From Combretum micranthum (Eukaryota; Streptophyta; Magnoliopsida; Myrtales; Combretaceae), in contig JAMXBD010000014.1 in the NCBI GenBank assembly GCA_024138025.1, positions 62,001 to 126,000 of the forward strand: a DNA stretch of 64,000 nt, read 5' to 3'. Position numbers and translations under genes: made by a program. A model generated the notes under the pieces. That model was not told the DNA's origin. It saw only the letters and a program-made list of their open reading frames with translations, and did no database searches. This document shows, piece after piece, positions 34,343 through 46,219 of the stretch (the stretch's first letter is position 1; every line of letters begins with the position of its first letter).

Positions 34343-35174
34343 CATAAACCATTCCTTTATACTAAATGTACAAAAATATTGTTGGTGCCATGTATAAAAA
34401 ATTAAGAAAAGATTATATATGTATATGTATGAATTTAACAAACCATCACTTTCTTGACTAATTATTTATTATGCCCTCTTCCCCATTTTCACTATAGTTA
34501 TTTTAAAAATATATAATTCTATTTTCTATCAAGATATTTTACAACTATTAATTTTATATAAAAAAATCAAATGACTTAAAAAATAATTAATGTTCTTTTT
34601 TATATTAAGATGTTAAAGTTAATTTTATATTTTAAAATATACGGATCTCAAGCATACCTACTTGGGGGGAAAGTTTATTCGGCTCCAAAATGTGCCAAAC
34701 GGTGTATTCCTGCTTTCTTGACTTTTTCATCCTTTATCGACAGAAGCAGATGTCACGTTGCGGACCGATTCCAACACCAAAATTTTGGAATAGGAATATA
34801 TGTCATGTGTATATATATATATTGTAAATAATTATTAATTATATATTAATAAATAAGTAATATAATAAATAATTTAAAAATAAAAATCATACTTATAATT
34901 ATATATTAATATTAATAATTACATACGATATGTATATTATAGGTAGTTTTTATAATAGCTTGATTCTTTATGGAATCCAAATTCCAACCCATGCAATCGC
35001 CAAATAGCATGACGCCAAATGGTGGGCGTCAGTCCCCCCAATATTCCTGTGTAATGACATATTCGTCCTATCGTTTTCCATGTCCCTATAATGTCTCCGA
35101 TATTTTCAAAGACCTAGACGTAGACTGGGCGGCAGAAGTCAACAACTTAACCTCTCAAACAACGTTCGGAAAAA
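34343..35174. other. gene-free stretch with two balanced-composition patches
   Basis: AT-rich DNA interrupted by patches at about 34655-34800 and 34970-35165 of more balanced composition, unlike any repeat seen here. Open stretches of 73 and 91 codons cross them but run on into AT-rich DNA and show no family motif. They may be fragments of low-copy gene or promoter sequence. Confidence 0.3.
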
Positions 35175-35474
35175 TAAAATATTTTACATATCTTAATTTT
35201 AATAAAATATATATAATTACATATTTAAATTTTAAAAATAATTAATAAAATATTTAGTTTTTAAAATTCAACAATTTAATATTTAAAAAAACTTTTTATA
35301 AACATTAACAATATTTTTATCAAGATCTTTTAGGTACTAAATTAATCGATTTAAATTTTTTTTAAATACTAAATTGATCGATTTCAAAGATTAAATATTA
35401 AATTAATCAATTTGAAAGTTTAGATATATAATTATATATTTTATCAAAATCTAAATATTATTTATGACATTATT
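35175..35474. mobile_element. foldback MITE family A, AT-rich copy 7
   Basis: The right arm TTAATCAATTTGAAAGTTTA...TTATTTATGACATTA is clear. The left arm has decayed to ATTTAAATTTTAAAAATA-type sequence. Same family as the 2.2-4.8 kb cluster. Confidence 0.6.
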
Positions 35475-35699
35475 AAAAAAAAAACTATTACAATATGATA
35501 TGCGTAAAAAGTAATAACCATGGTTTTGTAGACGAGAAGATGGATGAGGAGAAAAGAACTGAGAACAGCCTCTTGGATTAGGTGTTTTGACATGTTTTAC
35601 TATCCGTTTAAATTCGGACATTTTGGTAACAGGTTTAATTTAGGGAAAAAATAAATATACACAATAGATTAGTTATGAACATATGCCGATTAATGTGTC
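35475..35699. other. spacer
   Basis: Nothing recognised. Confidence 0.4.
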
Positions 35700-36285
35700 T
35701 GTTTGTTTTTTTTTTATCGTTTTGTTATTTTATTTTTATATATTTTTAAACAGATATTTATTAAAAAATAAATATAAATAAAAAATAAATATTTTTACTT
35801 ATAAATCGATCAATTATATCGAATATAAACAAAATACTAATAAATATAGATATAAATAAGTTACTTACAAATACAATAGATCAACAATTTTTTTTTCCCT
35901 CTTTTATAAAGAAGGGGAGAATAGCACCAAACTGATTAACTTTACCAACCTTAGTAGGAAAATGGTCATAACGATTGACTAGCGACCTAGCGAACTAATT
36001 AGAAGGAAAAAAATTGAAAATTTTGTTTTTATTTTATTACACATTTATTTTTCCCCTTTTTTGCCTTTATAAAATGAATAGTTAGTTATCTCTATAATAG
36101 AGCAAATTGATGTACTATTTGGTTAATCATGTATTAGATCTATATCAGTTCAGTATCAGTTTAATTTGATCAATTTATAAATAAAAATATTAATTTTTCA
36201 TCGATATCATATCGTATTAGTTCAGTATCTATTTATTATTAAAATAATATCAAAACAATACGAAAATAACTATTTAATAATACTC
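35700..36285. mobile_element. inverted-arm element, AT-rich
   Basis: The left arm (CGTTTTGTTATTTTATTTTT...TTACTTATAAATCGATCAAT) pairs with the right arm read on the minus strand (CGTATTGTTTTGATATTATT...TTATTTATAAATTGATCAAA). The centre (35885-36110) is unrelated. A single diverged arm occurs at 57078-57262. No coding capacity. Confidence 0.5.
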
Positions 36286-38531
36286 TGTTGGCATGGCTGC
36301 GTAATTTAAAACTTTGTGGAAAAGGATGAACTCTAGCGTCAGAGTACTAGCGTTAGCGGAATACAGCTATGTAGGTGAAGCAATGTTTTTATTTTTCTTT
36401 GATTTTCTTTTTATTTTTCCTTTATTGTTCTTTTTTTCTGTCCATTATGTATATATGATTCCTCATGCCAAAAAAAAAATAATAATAATAAAATAAAATT
36501 TGCTAACCAACCACACGCACATTGATATAAATGAATCTATCAACTAGGGTGGGCGTATAAAAATTAGTGGACAAGATATGAGATAATACTCATATCCTAC
36601 TTTATAAGTACAGATTTTTAAACATTAGAATCAAAATTCATCCTTTTAATTCTCTGGAACATTAATGTCATAGAAATTACAAGTGGAACCTATAAATTTT
36701 TTATATATTTTATATTATTAAAATACTAAGATAATTATTTTACAACCTTAACTTGACAATGCTTCCATAAATACCTGTTTATTCAAATCACTTAGAGGCA
36801 TACTCATTACGAATTTAGAAAGATGACCATGAAAAATCTAGCTCATATAACAACCTATAATACATTATACATCACTTTTTATAATCTAGATTTCTCTCTC
36901 TGTTTTTTTTTAAATTAAAAATGTTGGTCTATTATTCAAAGTTTTTCAAAATGTTAATTCTTTTCGATGTAATAAAGGCCTCAATCCACCCAGAGGCCCA
37001 AACTCAAAAAAAAAAAAAAATTAAGTTTTCTTCAATATATTAAATATATATATTATATTTATATTATGAAGAGAAGATCATGGTATGAAGATTATGACTC
37101 AAATCCCATGAGTGTACTTAGATGTTTTCAATATGTCTTCTACAATAAAGAATAGAACTAAATTTATCCTAAAATTATATTAAACTAAATAAATTATTGT
37201 GAATAATTATTTTTTATATAGAAAGTAATATATATAATCTCTTATCAAATACACTATATATTATTAATTATTTTTTGGATGAATTTTTTTAATATTTATG
37301 AAATTTTAAAAAATATTATGATGAAAATCATTAATAAAATTTTTATACATATTAAGATGTAATATAATTATAATATCGAGTAGGCATATATAAAAAAATT
37401 TTAATATTACTTTAATGGAGATGTTCCTTTTACCATGGCAAAAAACAAAAAAAGATCGATCTTCTCACCCCGTTCATATCGTCGGGAGTCTGACAATACC
37501 TTCACCTGTATCATCCAGTAGAACTAGGTTTTGAAAAAATTGCACTAGTAACGCATTGTAATTATCCAATCAAGTAAAATATTGGAAGATATATAATATA
37601 TTAGATTATATGTTTACCTCTACTATCAGCATGAATAATAATTGTCGTTTATTTATAATAAATTGGACTATAAAATATATTTCAAATTGTGCCTTAAACT
37701 AGTGTTTTCCAACTTCTCTTACTTCTTTTCTTAATATTTGATAAATCACATAGATAAGGTAGAAAAAATTATTTAAAAAGTCATTACTTCCTTCGCTCTC
37801 GTCTCTATTGAACTTGTCCCCTTATCAACCCTTATGATAACTAAAACATTATTAGTGTTTTTATTCCCTCAATCGGTCTCCCTATATATAACGGCTTATA
37901 AGCAATTTTTAGTTTTTTTTTTCCTATTACATCTTTATAACCCTGTCTCTCCATTTTTTCCCAATATAAGCTTTAATGTCAGGCCCTTCAATTCCTCAAT
38001 AACATTTTGCAAGGATTTCAGAAGGAATCCCATAGATATCTCTTTTATGTAATTCACCATATAATTTTTCATTTTCATTATTAAAGGTCTTTAAAGGATC
38101 ATATTTCAGAATATTTCTTATCCATTACACACTCAGTGGAGATTTTGATGATGGCTCACCTTTTTTCTTTCTTTTTTTTTTTTTTTGGCGCCATTTTTGA
38201 GAGCAGACTTCTTGTTCTTTTGAACCGCTACATATAGTTAAATTTGCAAAACTTGTTTAGTCTGCTACATAGAATTGATGGAATTAGAGACCAACTTATT
38301 ATTACATGATGTGAAGTTTATAGTATGAAAGTAATTATATATGGGCATAAAGTTCGCTACAAAAGCACGAAGTTAGTACCTTTTTTGGCTAAATGACAAA
38401 ATTGTGTGCAAAGATACTATTATCATTTTATAGAAAAAGGAAAATGAAAAAAGTTGGTATATTTTTTAAGAATACCTTGTAACATATCTTAAGCAAAGAA
38501 TAATTTTTGAAAAGAAAATATCAAATTTGGT
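36286..38531. other. gene-free AT-rich stretch
   Basis: No gene. Contains A and T runs (poly-A near 37005, poly-T near 38175) and a short patch of balanced composition around 37450-37560. Short open stretches are Phe/Ile/Lys-rich and not convincing. Confidence 0.45.
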
Positions 38532-39470
38532 AATTGAACTTTGTGTAAAAATACAATGTAGTACTTAAAACTTTAAAAGTGCAATTTAATACCTAATTAA
38601 ACATTTTATGGTTATATTCACTGTCTCACTCAACTGCCTAGCTACTAACTTGGATGTGCAGTCCAACCTAGCATCTCACCAAGTCGAATCTTCACAATTT
38701 TTTTTTTTTTGTAGTAATTGCAGAAACATAATAATTACATTGATGAAAGTTATAAATATACAAGTGAATTGCTATAAAAAAAAAAAAACAAAAAAAAAAA
38801 ACAAGAAGATTGAAATTTCAAAAAATTTTATGTTTCCTATTAACTTAAATTCAAATTTATCTAAAGTAGAATTCGTCAATATGAGACAAGATTCATGTAT
38901 GATTCTTCACAAGGACAACAAAAATGTGATCATTATCCTTTAAAAATCAACCAAGAGTAGAGAGATTTTGACACTTTCTCTACCTAACACCATAGACAAA
39001 ATTAAGTGTGTTTATACTACAAAATTGAAGTATGAAACTCGCATCATTGAGTTCTTGGTGCTTCTTAGTTTTGTAATAACCAAATATTTAACTTAATTAC
39101 TCAAGAATTTTTAGTATTTAAAACACCTAACTTGATCACTTTCAAACTTCTCCAACGTAGCCGTACCTACAATCTACTTAAAACAATCACACCAACTATT
39201 GCTGCCACTTGAGAGAGTCACCACCATGTCATGGTAGCCTCTTATGTTTGAGTGAGCTGCTTAAGAGAGTCACCTTTTCCACTTTTGGACTTCTTCTTTC
39301 CTATCTCTCTCTCGCTCTCTCCACATCAATTTCTTTACTGCGTCTTGTATACATGTCAATTAATGGTTAGGTCGTGCATCCATGTTAGCTGCTAAGCTTA
39401 ATTGAGTTGAATGAGGTAGTTAATATAGTAATGAAAAGTTCTATTAGGTATTACATTACTTTTTCAATTT
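38532..39470. mobile_element. foldback element with ~130-bp arms, right end truncated
   Basis: The left arm TTTAATACCTAATTAAACAT...CACTCAACTGCCTAGCTACT...CTTGGATGTGCAGTCCAACC pairs with the right arm, read on the minus strand TGTAATACCTAATAGAACTT...CATTCAACTC...ACATGGATGCACGACCTAAC. The outermost ~60 bases of the left arm have no partner. On the right, the LTR-like repeat at 39485 takes over, so the element appears cut there. A CTCTCTC tract at 39305-39322 recalls the 17806-19528 element. Confidence 0.5.
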
Positions 39471-39484
39471 TCAATCTTAGAATT

Positions 39485-40030
39485 TAAAGGGCTAAATCTG
39501 ATTTCAAACTTTAATCTTAGTAATAACTTAGATTTGACATTTTTAGATAACATGATAAGGCCCAAAAAGTCAAACCCATTTACATATTGGGATAATTGGA
39601 GGGGAATTATCATAATAGGATTGGAGTAGCGTAGGTTGAAATTGGCTACCATACGCTATAAATAAAGCCCTTAATGGGTTTAGGTCCATAAGAGAGTCCA
39701 CTTTGGTATCCATTATGAAAGGGACTTATCCCTACCATTGGTTGCCCACCTAATAATAAAAACAACAACAAAAAAGGGCTCCCTATAAAAACTACTAGTC
39801 GTATTTCATTTAGTTGGTTAGAAATCTTAGAAAAATGTTATCATATTGCTAGATTTCCATCTCAGTGGATCAATCACTAGATCAAATCGAGAACGCATAC
39901 CCTTTTATTTTACTTAGTGAGATTTGATGCTCTTTAATTCTCCACCATCACATGTGCGTTTTGAGTTTACTAAGATTACTTACTCCTCCTCACTACACTT
40001 CTCTCCTTATCATCCTTATACGTGTCTACT
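39485..40030 (+). repeat. LTR-like repeat B, copy 1
   Basis: Shares GATTTCAAACTTT, CCCAAAnAGTCAAACCCATT, ACTTTGGTATCCATTATGA, CATTTnGTTGGTTnGnAATC and CTACnCTTCTCTC segments with copy 2 (40228-42010), and its left part with copy 3 (63869-64000). A TATAAATAAAG box lies at 39657-39667. Two direct copies ~200 bp apart look like the LTRs of a short non-autonomous (TRIM-like) element, but neither TG/CA ends nor a primer-binding site is clear. Confidence 0.55.
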
Positions 40031-40227
40031 AAGAGAAAGTGACTGTTTTGTAGAATCGTATGTGCTAGACTTTCGCATTATAAATTATTAGGAAAATAAC
40101 ATGCCTAGAAACAGTGTAGTTATTCCATTAGTATGTGTGTGCTCGGTAAGACTGTAACCAATCAATGACTTTGTTGATGTCCAAACCCCTTTAATACAAT
40201 TCGAAGGACTTTAGCTAGGGTCCAAAA
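40031..40227. other. spacer between repeat B copies
   Basis: About 200 bases with no gene. It would be the internal region if repeat B copies 1 and 2 are paired LTRs. Confidence 0.35.
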
Positions 40228-42010
40228 TGTAGAGGTATAAATTTGATTTCAAACTTTGAACCCAACATTTACTTGGACTCAACTCTTTGGACTAAGGAGA
40301 CAAGCCCAAAGAGTCAAACCCATTTACTTATTGGGATGATTAGAGAGAATTGACATGATAGGCTTGGAATAAGGCCTACTAGAACTAGTCTGCACAGTTT
40401 CAACCCTTCTCTACATGACTTACTACTATAAATAAAGCTATAAATGAGCCTAGTTCTATAAGGAGCGCACTTTGGTATCCATTATGAGAGGAACTCATCC
40501 TAGTATTAGTCATTCACCCAATCTAACGAATGACATCAACGGCTATGTTACCTATAAATAACAATGTTGTCAGAACCGGATTGGAGGTTAACTTGGGCAT
40601 GCTTAGCGTCAGGGGTCAAGGGGTTAAAGCGGGTTCAACCGAGAGTCGAATAGGGGTCACTAAAAAATACTATTGAAAGTTATATTCTAATTATGGAAAA
40701 ATAAATTAAATGAAATATACATTAACATTACCATATTTATATGTGAGATTTAATTTAAAAGTTTCTTAGAATTTTAATTAGTTAGTTTAAAATACGAATG
40801 TTTTAATTTTTATAAAAAAAAACACATGATAATATATACATATATATTTATTGCTAATTAATTTAGGTAATATGACTTTTTAGTATATTAAATAAGTCAG
40901 AAATAAATATCACGATTAGTAGTAACAATAATATATAATTCATATATTAAAAATCATATTGATATTTCTACATCGCTACCTTTTATTTTTTTTTTATTAT
41001 TTTTTAAATAAATCAAATATATTAGTTAGATAATAGTAATACAACTGCATCACTAACCAATTTACTATCATTAAAACTATTATCCTTCTCTTGACTTTAG
41101 AACCGACACTTACTGGTCATCCATTTTATCCTCTTCTCTGGACATGTTTTCCTTAGATTATTTAAGACATGAACCACACAACACAGTACAACAACTTTGG
41201 ATTTGAAATTATGCAAGTCAAGGCCATTTTCTAGTTTGATACTATCTTCTGCTGGTGGAAAAAATCGGCTTTCTAATTTCTCCTGGATTGGTAACGCATT
41301 AATGGCAGAAATGAAGAGAGAAAATGAATCTTTTTGAGATTCTTCTCTTCGATTTGAGAAATAAGGGTTAAGGTTTTGTCAAACATCATGGATAGAGTTA
41401 GTAGATGATCTCTACAATGGTAAAGTTGAGGATTACCACAATAGCGATAATGGCGTGTTCATCAAGGATGTCGATGATGATTGTAAAGATTTTTTTTTTC
41501 ATCGTTACTAAATTTGGCAGTGACTTTTGTTTTTTTTCTTTTTTTCTTTTTCGATAATGCATTTAGACCTGGATAACCCAGTGGGTCAATAGGGTCATAG
41601 TTTTTTTTTTTTTTTTTCCAAACCAGGTCATAGTTGATGCGATCGAATCATTCGGGTTCAGTCGGTTCAACCACAAAACGGGTTAATCTCAAGGACCGGC
41701 CTGTTGCTATGGTCAGTTCTATTTGAACCATATCGAACCGGCCATATTGGTCCAATTTTGAAAACATTGATAAATAACAGTATCATTTCATTTGGTTGGT
41801 TGGGAATCTTGGAAAATGTTGTCTTGTTGTTGGATTCTACCCCAGTAAATTAAAAGCTTGATCAAATCAAGAACAATATTGTTTCATTATACTTAGTGAT
41901 GTTTTATGCTCTTTAGCTCCCCCATTGTCATGTGTGCATTTAAGCTTGCCAAGATTACCTACTCCTCCTCCCTACATGCTTCTCTCATATCATAGTTGTA
42001 CGTGTCATTT
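40228..42010 (+). repeat. LTR-like repeat B, copy 2, split by a hAT insertion
   Basis: Homology to copy 1 runs from 40228 to about 40553 and resumes at 41779, ending near CGTGTC at 42005. The gap is exactly the hAT-like element 40562-41770. Copy 1 shows the uninterrupted state (CTCCCTATAAAAACTAC against ACCTATAAATAACAG here). Confidence 0.65.
40562..41770. mobile_element. hAT-like element with perfect 8-bp TSD
   Basis: Starts CAATGTTGTCAGAACCGG and ends TTTTGGAAAACATTG (CAATGTTTTCCAAAATTGGA on the minus strand). Flanked by identical ATAAATAA at 40554-40561 and 41771-41778. 8-bp duplications are the hAT signature. Subterminal GGGTTCAACC, CGGTTCAACC and ACCGG motifs repeat near both ends. The 1.2-kb interior has no transposase, so it is non-autonomous. 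The AT-rich target makes the TSD slightly less informative, but the empty-site paralog supports it. Confidence 0.85.
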
Positions 42011-42111
42011 TTTTAGGTCACATGTAATGTAAAAGTCTCGTGGCACGTACATGATCATTGTGATTGAACCCGTTCACATACAAGAATTAATCATTAGGTT
42101 GGTTTTCTTGA

Positions 42112-42146
<35 letters not shown>
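42112..42146 (+). repeat. (TAA)n microsatellite
   Basis: About eleven ATA/TAA units in a row. Confidence 0.9.
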
Positions 42147-42689
42147 TATCTAAAATCATCGTGAATTATATATAACATTCTTGGAGAACCTTTAATAACC
42201 TAATGGTTGATTGTAAAATAACATTACAAAAATATACTCAAGAGGGAGTAGAATGTTGCATTGTTATATTTAAAAATCAACATTAGATTTAATCTAAAAT
42301 TACATTACAATTGAAATTTAGTTAAGATGTACCTTATAGGTTACATCATCATTTTAAAATCATCATTTTTTCCTCAGATTTATTTAAATGTGATTTTTCT
42401 TTTAAATTTCTCTCTTTATTAATTTTGTGACCATTCTAATGACTCCCAATGTTAAAAAGTAGTACCTTTAGATGAAATTAAGGTAAGGAATTTTTTTTTC
42501 TTTGGACACCACATTTAACTTATACTTACACCGAAGGGAGGAAAGAACTTAATTTAAATACACATAAAGATAAATAATAAGAAATATTAATGTTATTTTA
42601 TGGGATATTTTCATGTTTTTCTTGCAACATAGTTCTAATGTGATTTGTCATGTACATATATCACTAAAAAGGAAAAAAAAAAAAAAACA
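42147..42689. other. gene-free spacer
   Basis: AT-rich; nothing recognised. Confidence 0.4.
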
Positions 42690-43112
42690 AATTGGCTCAC
42701 TAAACTTATATTAGTGTACGGATTTACCTCTTAAACTTTCAAAATACACTTTTTAACCCCAAAAACTTTCAACGTTAAAGACAATCAATACTTTTTATCA
42801 AAAAGAAGTGCACATCAAAAGTTTTTTTTTTTTTTTTTTTCCAATTACATTTCTTACTTGATATATTATAAAAGATGCTGCTAGACTATAAAGTCATTTT
42901 TGCATATTGATAGTCTAAGGGAAGGGTTAAATCCACACATAAGTGGAAGTTTGAGGGGTAACTTCGCACATACATCAGAGTTTCCACCCTTTTTTTTTCT
43001 AATGGAAATATTTATTGTTCTTAACTGTGTAAATTATTCAAAGTTCAAGAGCTCAAAAAAATACACTTTAAACGTTCAGGGGTGAATCTGTGAAAGTTTA
43101 AGAGGCTAATTC
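42690..43112. mobile_element. foldback MITE family C
   Basis: Left AATTGGCTCACTAAACTT...GGATTTACCTCTTAAACTTT...AATACACTTTTTAACCCC. The right end on the minus strand reads GAATTAGCCTCTTAAACTTT...GATTCACCCCTGAACG...AAGTGTATTTTTTTGAGCTC. The arms are ~100 bp. A 61-codon open stretch inside is only arm sequence. Confidence 0.65.
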
Positions 43113-45059
43113 GCAATTCCCTCCACCCTCCCTAAAAAAGGAATGTTAAACACACCCGCACAATATGTGTAATAAATAAGAAAAAAACTATATTTAAATG
43201 TACAATGAATTTATTTTTTTTATAATTAAAACTATAATTTAATTATTTACATAAAAAGAAAGTTATAGGATAATAAGATATCAAAATAACACATTAAACA
43301 ATATCAAACTTTTAAAAGAGAAAAAAAATGGAATGATTGTTTAAAAAAGAGCCTTGAGATTTATGGAGCAGACCATTGTTATTTTAAAAAAGAAATTATG
43401 AAGGAGTAGTTATTTATTTAAAAAAAATGTTATAGTTTTTTTATAATTAAATAATTGTGCAAAAAATATTAACATAAATACTAAAAATGCGAAAAGTGTC
43501 TTTTTTACTTTAATAATATGGATATTTAATAATTTTATCTCCCATGCATTACTATTTTTTAATTAATTAATCATTTTTTTTTTTATATCTTCACATTCGC
43601 TTAAGCTTCGGCCTACCCAGCATTCCTCTAGCAATTCTCCTGATTGTTTAAATGTTTTTAAAGGTAATTTCGCCCAGGTGATTATTTTCACTTAAGATTT
43701 ATGGGAAATGATATATATTTTTTTTAATATTGAGCTGAATCTTCATGCCAAATAAGTAGAGATGAGCAAAGTGGGTAAATAGGTTGGACCATTTTGATCA
43801 ACTTTTAAACGGGCTAGAATTCTTAGCCTCGAGCTCGGCTAGTGGGCCAAAATTATTATTATTATTTTTTTAATTTTTAATATTATTTTATGTGAAAATT
43901 GAAATATTTATATATTTTAATGTTTATATATATTAATGACTAATTTTATTACTATTTTGATTACTTATATATAAAAACAAGTTTTTAAAATAATTTATTG
44001 AATATCATATTACGATTAAATCAATAAATATGTATTTTAAATAATATTATAATATCTGTGATATGTGTATCAATCTATTTTCTTTCACAATATATGTAAA
44101 TAATCACTAATATGTTATATTAGTCTTATTTTTAAACTTTTTCTCTCGTTAGTTTTTTTTCCAGCCAGTCCAACTCAGCTCGACACACTTTAGCCTACAC
44201 GTTAAACGGGTTGAACCAATTTGACCTACTTTTAAATGAATAAAAAATTTTGACAAACAACTCGCTTTTTTATGTGCGTTGTCAAGCCAGCCAGCCAGTG
44301 ATCTGACTTATATATGCAGCTCTATAAATAAAGCAAGTGTAGTATAGTTAAAAGTGTTTAGTCAACACCACAAAAACTCAAAACTGGGTAAAGGAAAAAT
44401 AAAATTCAGTGCAATATTTTGGTAAATAATGTCCTTTACATGTTTTTCCCCCGAAAATACCATAGTTTAAGCAAGTGAACAACATGCTTACAATAACTAC
44501 AAAAAAAAAAAAAAACTAACAATATTGGTCATATAAATAATTATCAAAATTTATTATAAAATCACATTTATAAAATAGAATATAAGGTTTTTATATATAA
44601 ATATATATGGTGTAAATAAGATACGATTTAAAGTTTGTATAATAGTAAAATTACGTCAATAAAATAAGATATACTTATATATTCCATTTAAAAATAAGAA
44701 TTCAATATGTGTCACATGTATAATGCATAAAATAAAGCAAAGAATGTATTATTTATATGTCTCATTTAACAATTAATAATTAATTTTAACTAAACCTTAC
44801 CGGTTACAGTGATATGCGAAATATCTGATCCGACATATTTTCGTACCAACAATCGGCGGATTTCTGACATTGTACTATTTTATTACATAAAACTCAATAT
44901 ACCACAACCACATGTAACACGAGGACCCTATACTATGTCCAATGCAATTATCCCAATAATTTTGACTTCTTGATTCAGCGCCGTACTTCTAATTTTGCTA
45001 ATTTTTTATCTTGTTAATTGATAGATGTGAATTTGGAATAACAATATGAAAATTATATA
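43113..45059. other. gene-free stretch, possible hAT relic at 43765-44290
   Basis: No gene. At 43765 TAGAGATGAGCAAAGTGGG resembles a hAT end (TAGnGGTGnGCAAA). GGGTTGAACCAATTTGACC and CAACTCAGCTCGACACAC-type motifs near 44165-44230 recall hAT subterminal repeats, but matching inverted ends were not found. The rest is AT-rich. Confidence 0.35.
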
Positions 45060-45340
45060 TTATATGGCATGCCGCTAATGGACTGCTGTTTAACACCTTT
45101 TTGGCGCCACCAAATCTAGATACGTCCAAATTAACAGTGGTTACAACTCCACCATATTTGACCAGATGTGCGTGGGCTTAGTGTTTGAAATTAGAATTAC
45201 ACTACTCCATTAAAGGAAAGATTCCTTTATCATTTTTCTATCAATGTAAAAAAAATATAATTAAAATAATAAATGTGAAATTAATGGTTGCTAGAAGTTT
45301 CCGTTTCTTGGGATCATAATTTGCATATCTTTGTATAGTA
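45060..45340 (+). repeat. segmental duplicate, copy 1
   Basis: Shares GGnCTGCT, GGCnCCAC, ACGTCCAAATTAACAGTGGT, AnCTCCAnnnTATTTGACC and GCTAGAAGTTTCCGTT...TTGGGATCA with 53390-53800. It is not one of the obvious MITE families, so it may be duplicated low-copy DNA. Confidence 0.55.
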
Positions 45341-45653
45341 GAAGTTTTTATTATGGGTATGGAATAAGCTATAATATTGTCATCTTTTTCTCAATGGCGA
45401 AATGACAATAAAAAATGCAAAAGTTTTACGTATTATAAGAAAAAGATGTTAAGATTCATAAGTTTCAAAGACTATAATCTATATATTTCAGAGGACACAA
45501 TTTTCACCGTATTTTTAACATGGTCACAAGATAAAATTTGGGATCAGTTTCTTTGATTTTTTTTTTCTTCTAGGAAGAAAAAAAATCATTCCACCATCTA
45601 TGTCCTTTTTGTCTGTCGATCGATTCTTCCATATTAGTTTATTTGATTGGCAA
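45341..45653. other. spacer
   Basis: AT-rich, nothing recognised. Confidence 0.4.
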
Positions 45654-46219
45654 TTTAAGGATGCAACCATAATGGGTTTGGAATGGGTTTTTTGAAACCC
45701 GAGCCTGACCCGAGTTTTAATGGGTGTCCCAAAACTCGATAAGAATCCTATCGGATTTTTTTATCATTCCCAAAACCCGACCCGCTAAGGTTTTAAGGAA
45801 CCCATAACCGACCTAATTACAAGATTTTCAATTTTTTTCTTAAAAAAAAAAGAAAGAATTTTGTTTTAAGTTATTAATGATACAAACACTTATATTGAAA
45901 GAATGAATTTTACATAATAATATCATATAAAATGATGCAAACACTTCATTTCCACTTACTTTCACATACATAGAATATAAATGGGTTCCTTGCTTTGATA
46001 ACTTAATATTTTTAATTTTTTAATATTTTGAATTTATGTTGGGTCGGGTTTTCCCAATGGGTTACATAATAAACTCAAAACCTGACTCGATAACTTATCA
46101 GGTTTTTTTTTTTTTTATTCCCAAAACCCGCCCCAAAACCTTATAAGTTTGACTCTATAGGTTTTTAGTGGGTTGGGCGGTCGGTTACCATATAACGACC
46201 TACCCCGCTTGCATCCCTA
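45654..46219. mobile_element. hAT-like MITE (566 bp)
   Basis: Left TTTAAGGATGCAACC; right, on the minus strand, TTAGGGATGCAAGCGGGG. Flanks ATTGGCAA (45646-45653) and ATTGGCAT (46220-46227) match at 7 of 8 positions, a near-perfect 8-bp hAT duplication. The interior is full of AAAACCCG, GGGTCGGGTT and CCCGACCC motifs typical of plant TAGGGnTGnAAACGGG elements. No ORF. Confidence 0.8.

Noticed and set aside
34970..35245. 91-codon + strand open frame
   Set aside because: Its last third is AT-rich MITE arm sequence, so the frame is a chance fusion; no family motif.
38608..38943. 111-codon + strand open frame
   Set aside because: Begins in the arm of a foldback element and runs through poly-T and poly-A tracts.
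40031..40227. Primer-binding site between repeat B copies
   Set aside because: No TGGTATCAGAGC-like or other tRNA-complementary motif found near the end of copy 1.
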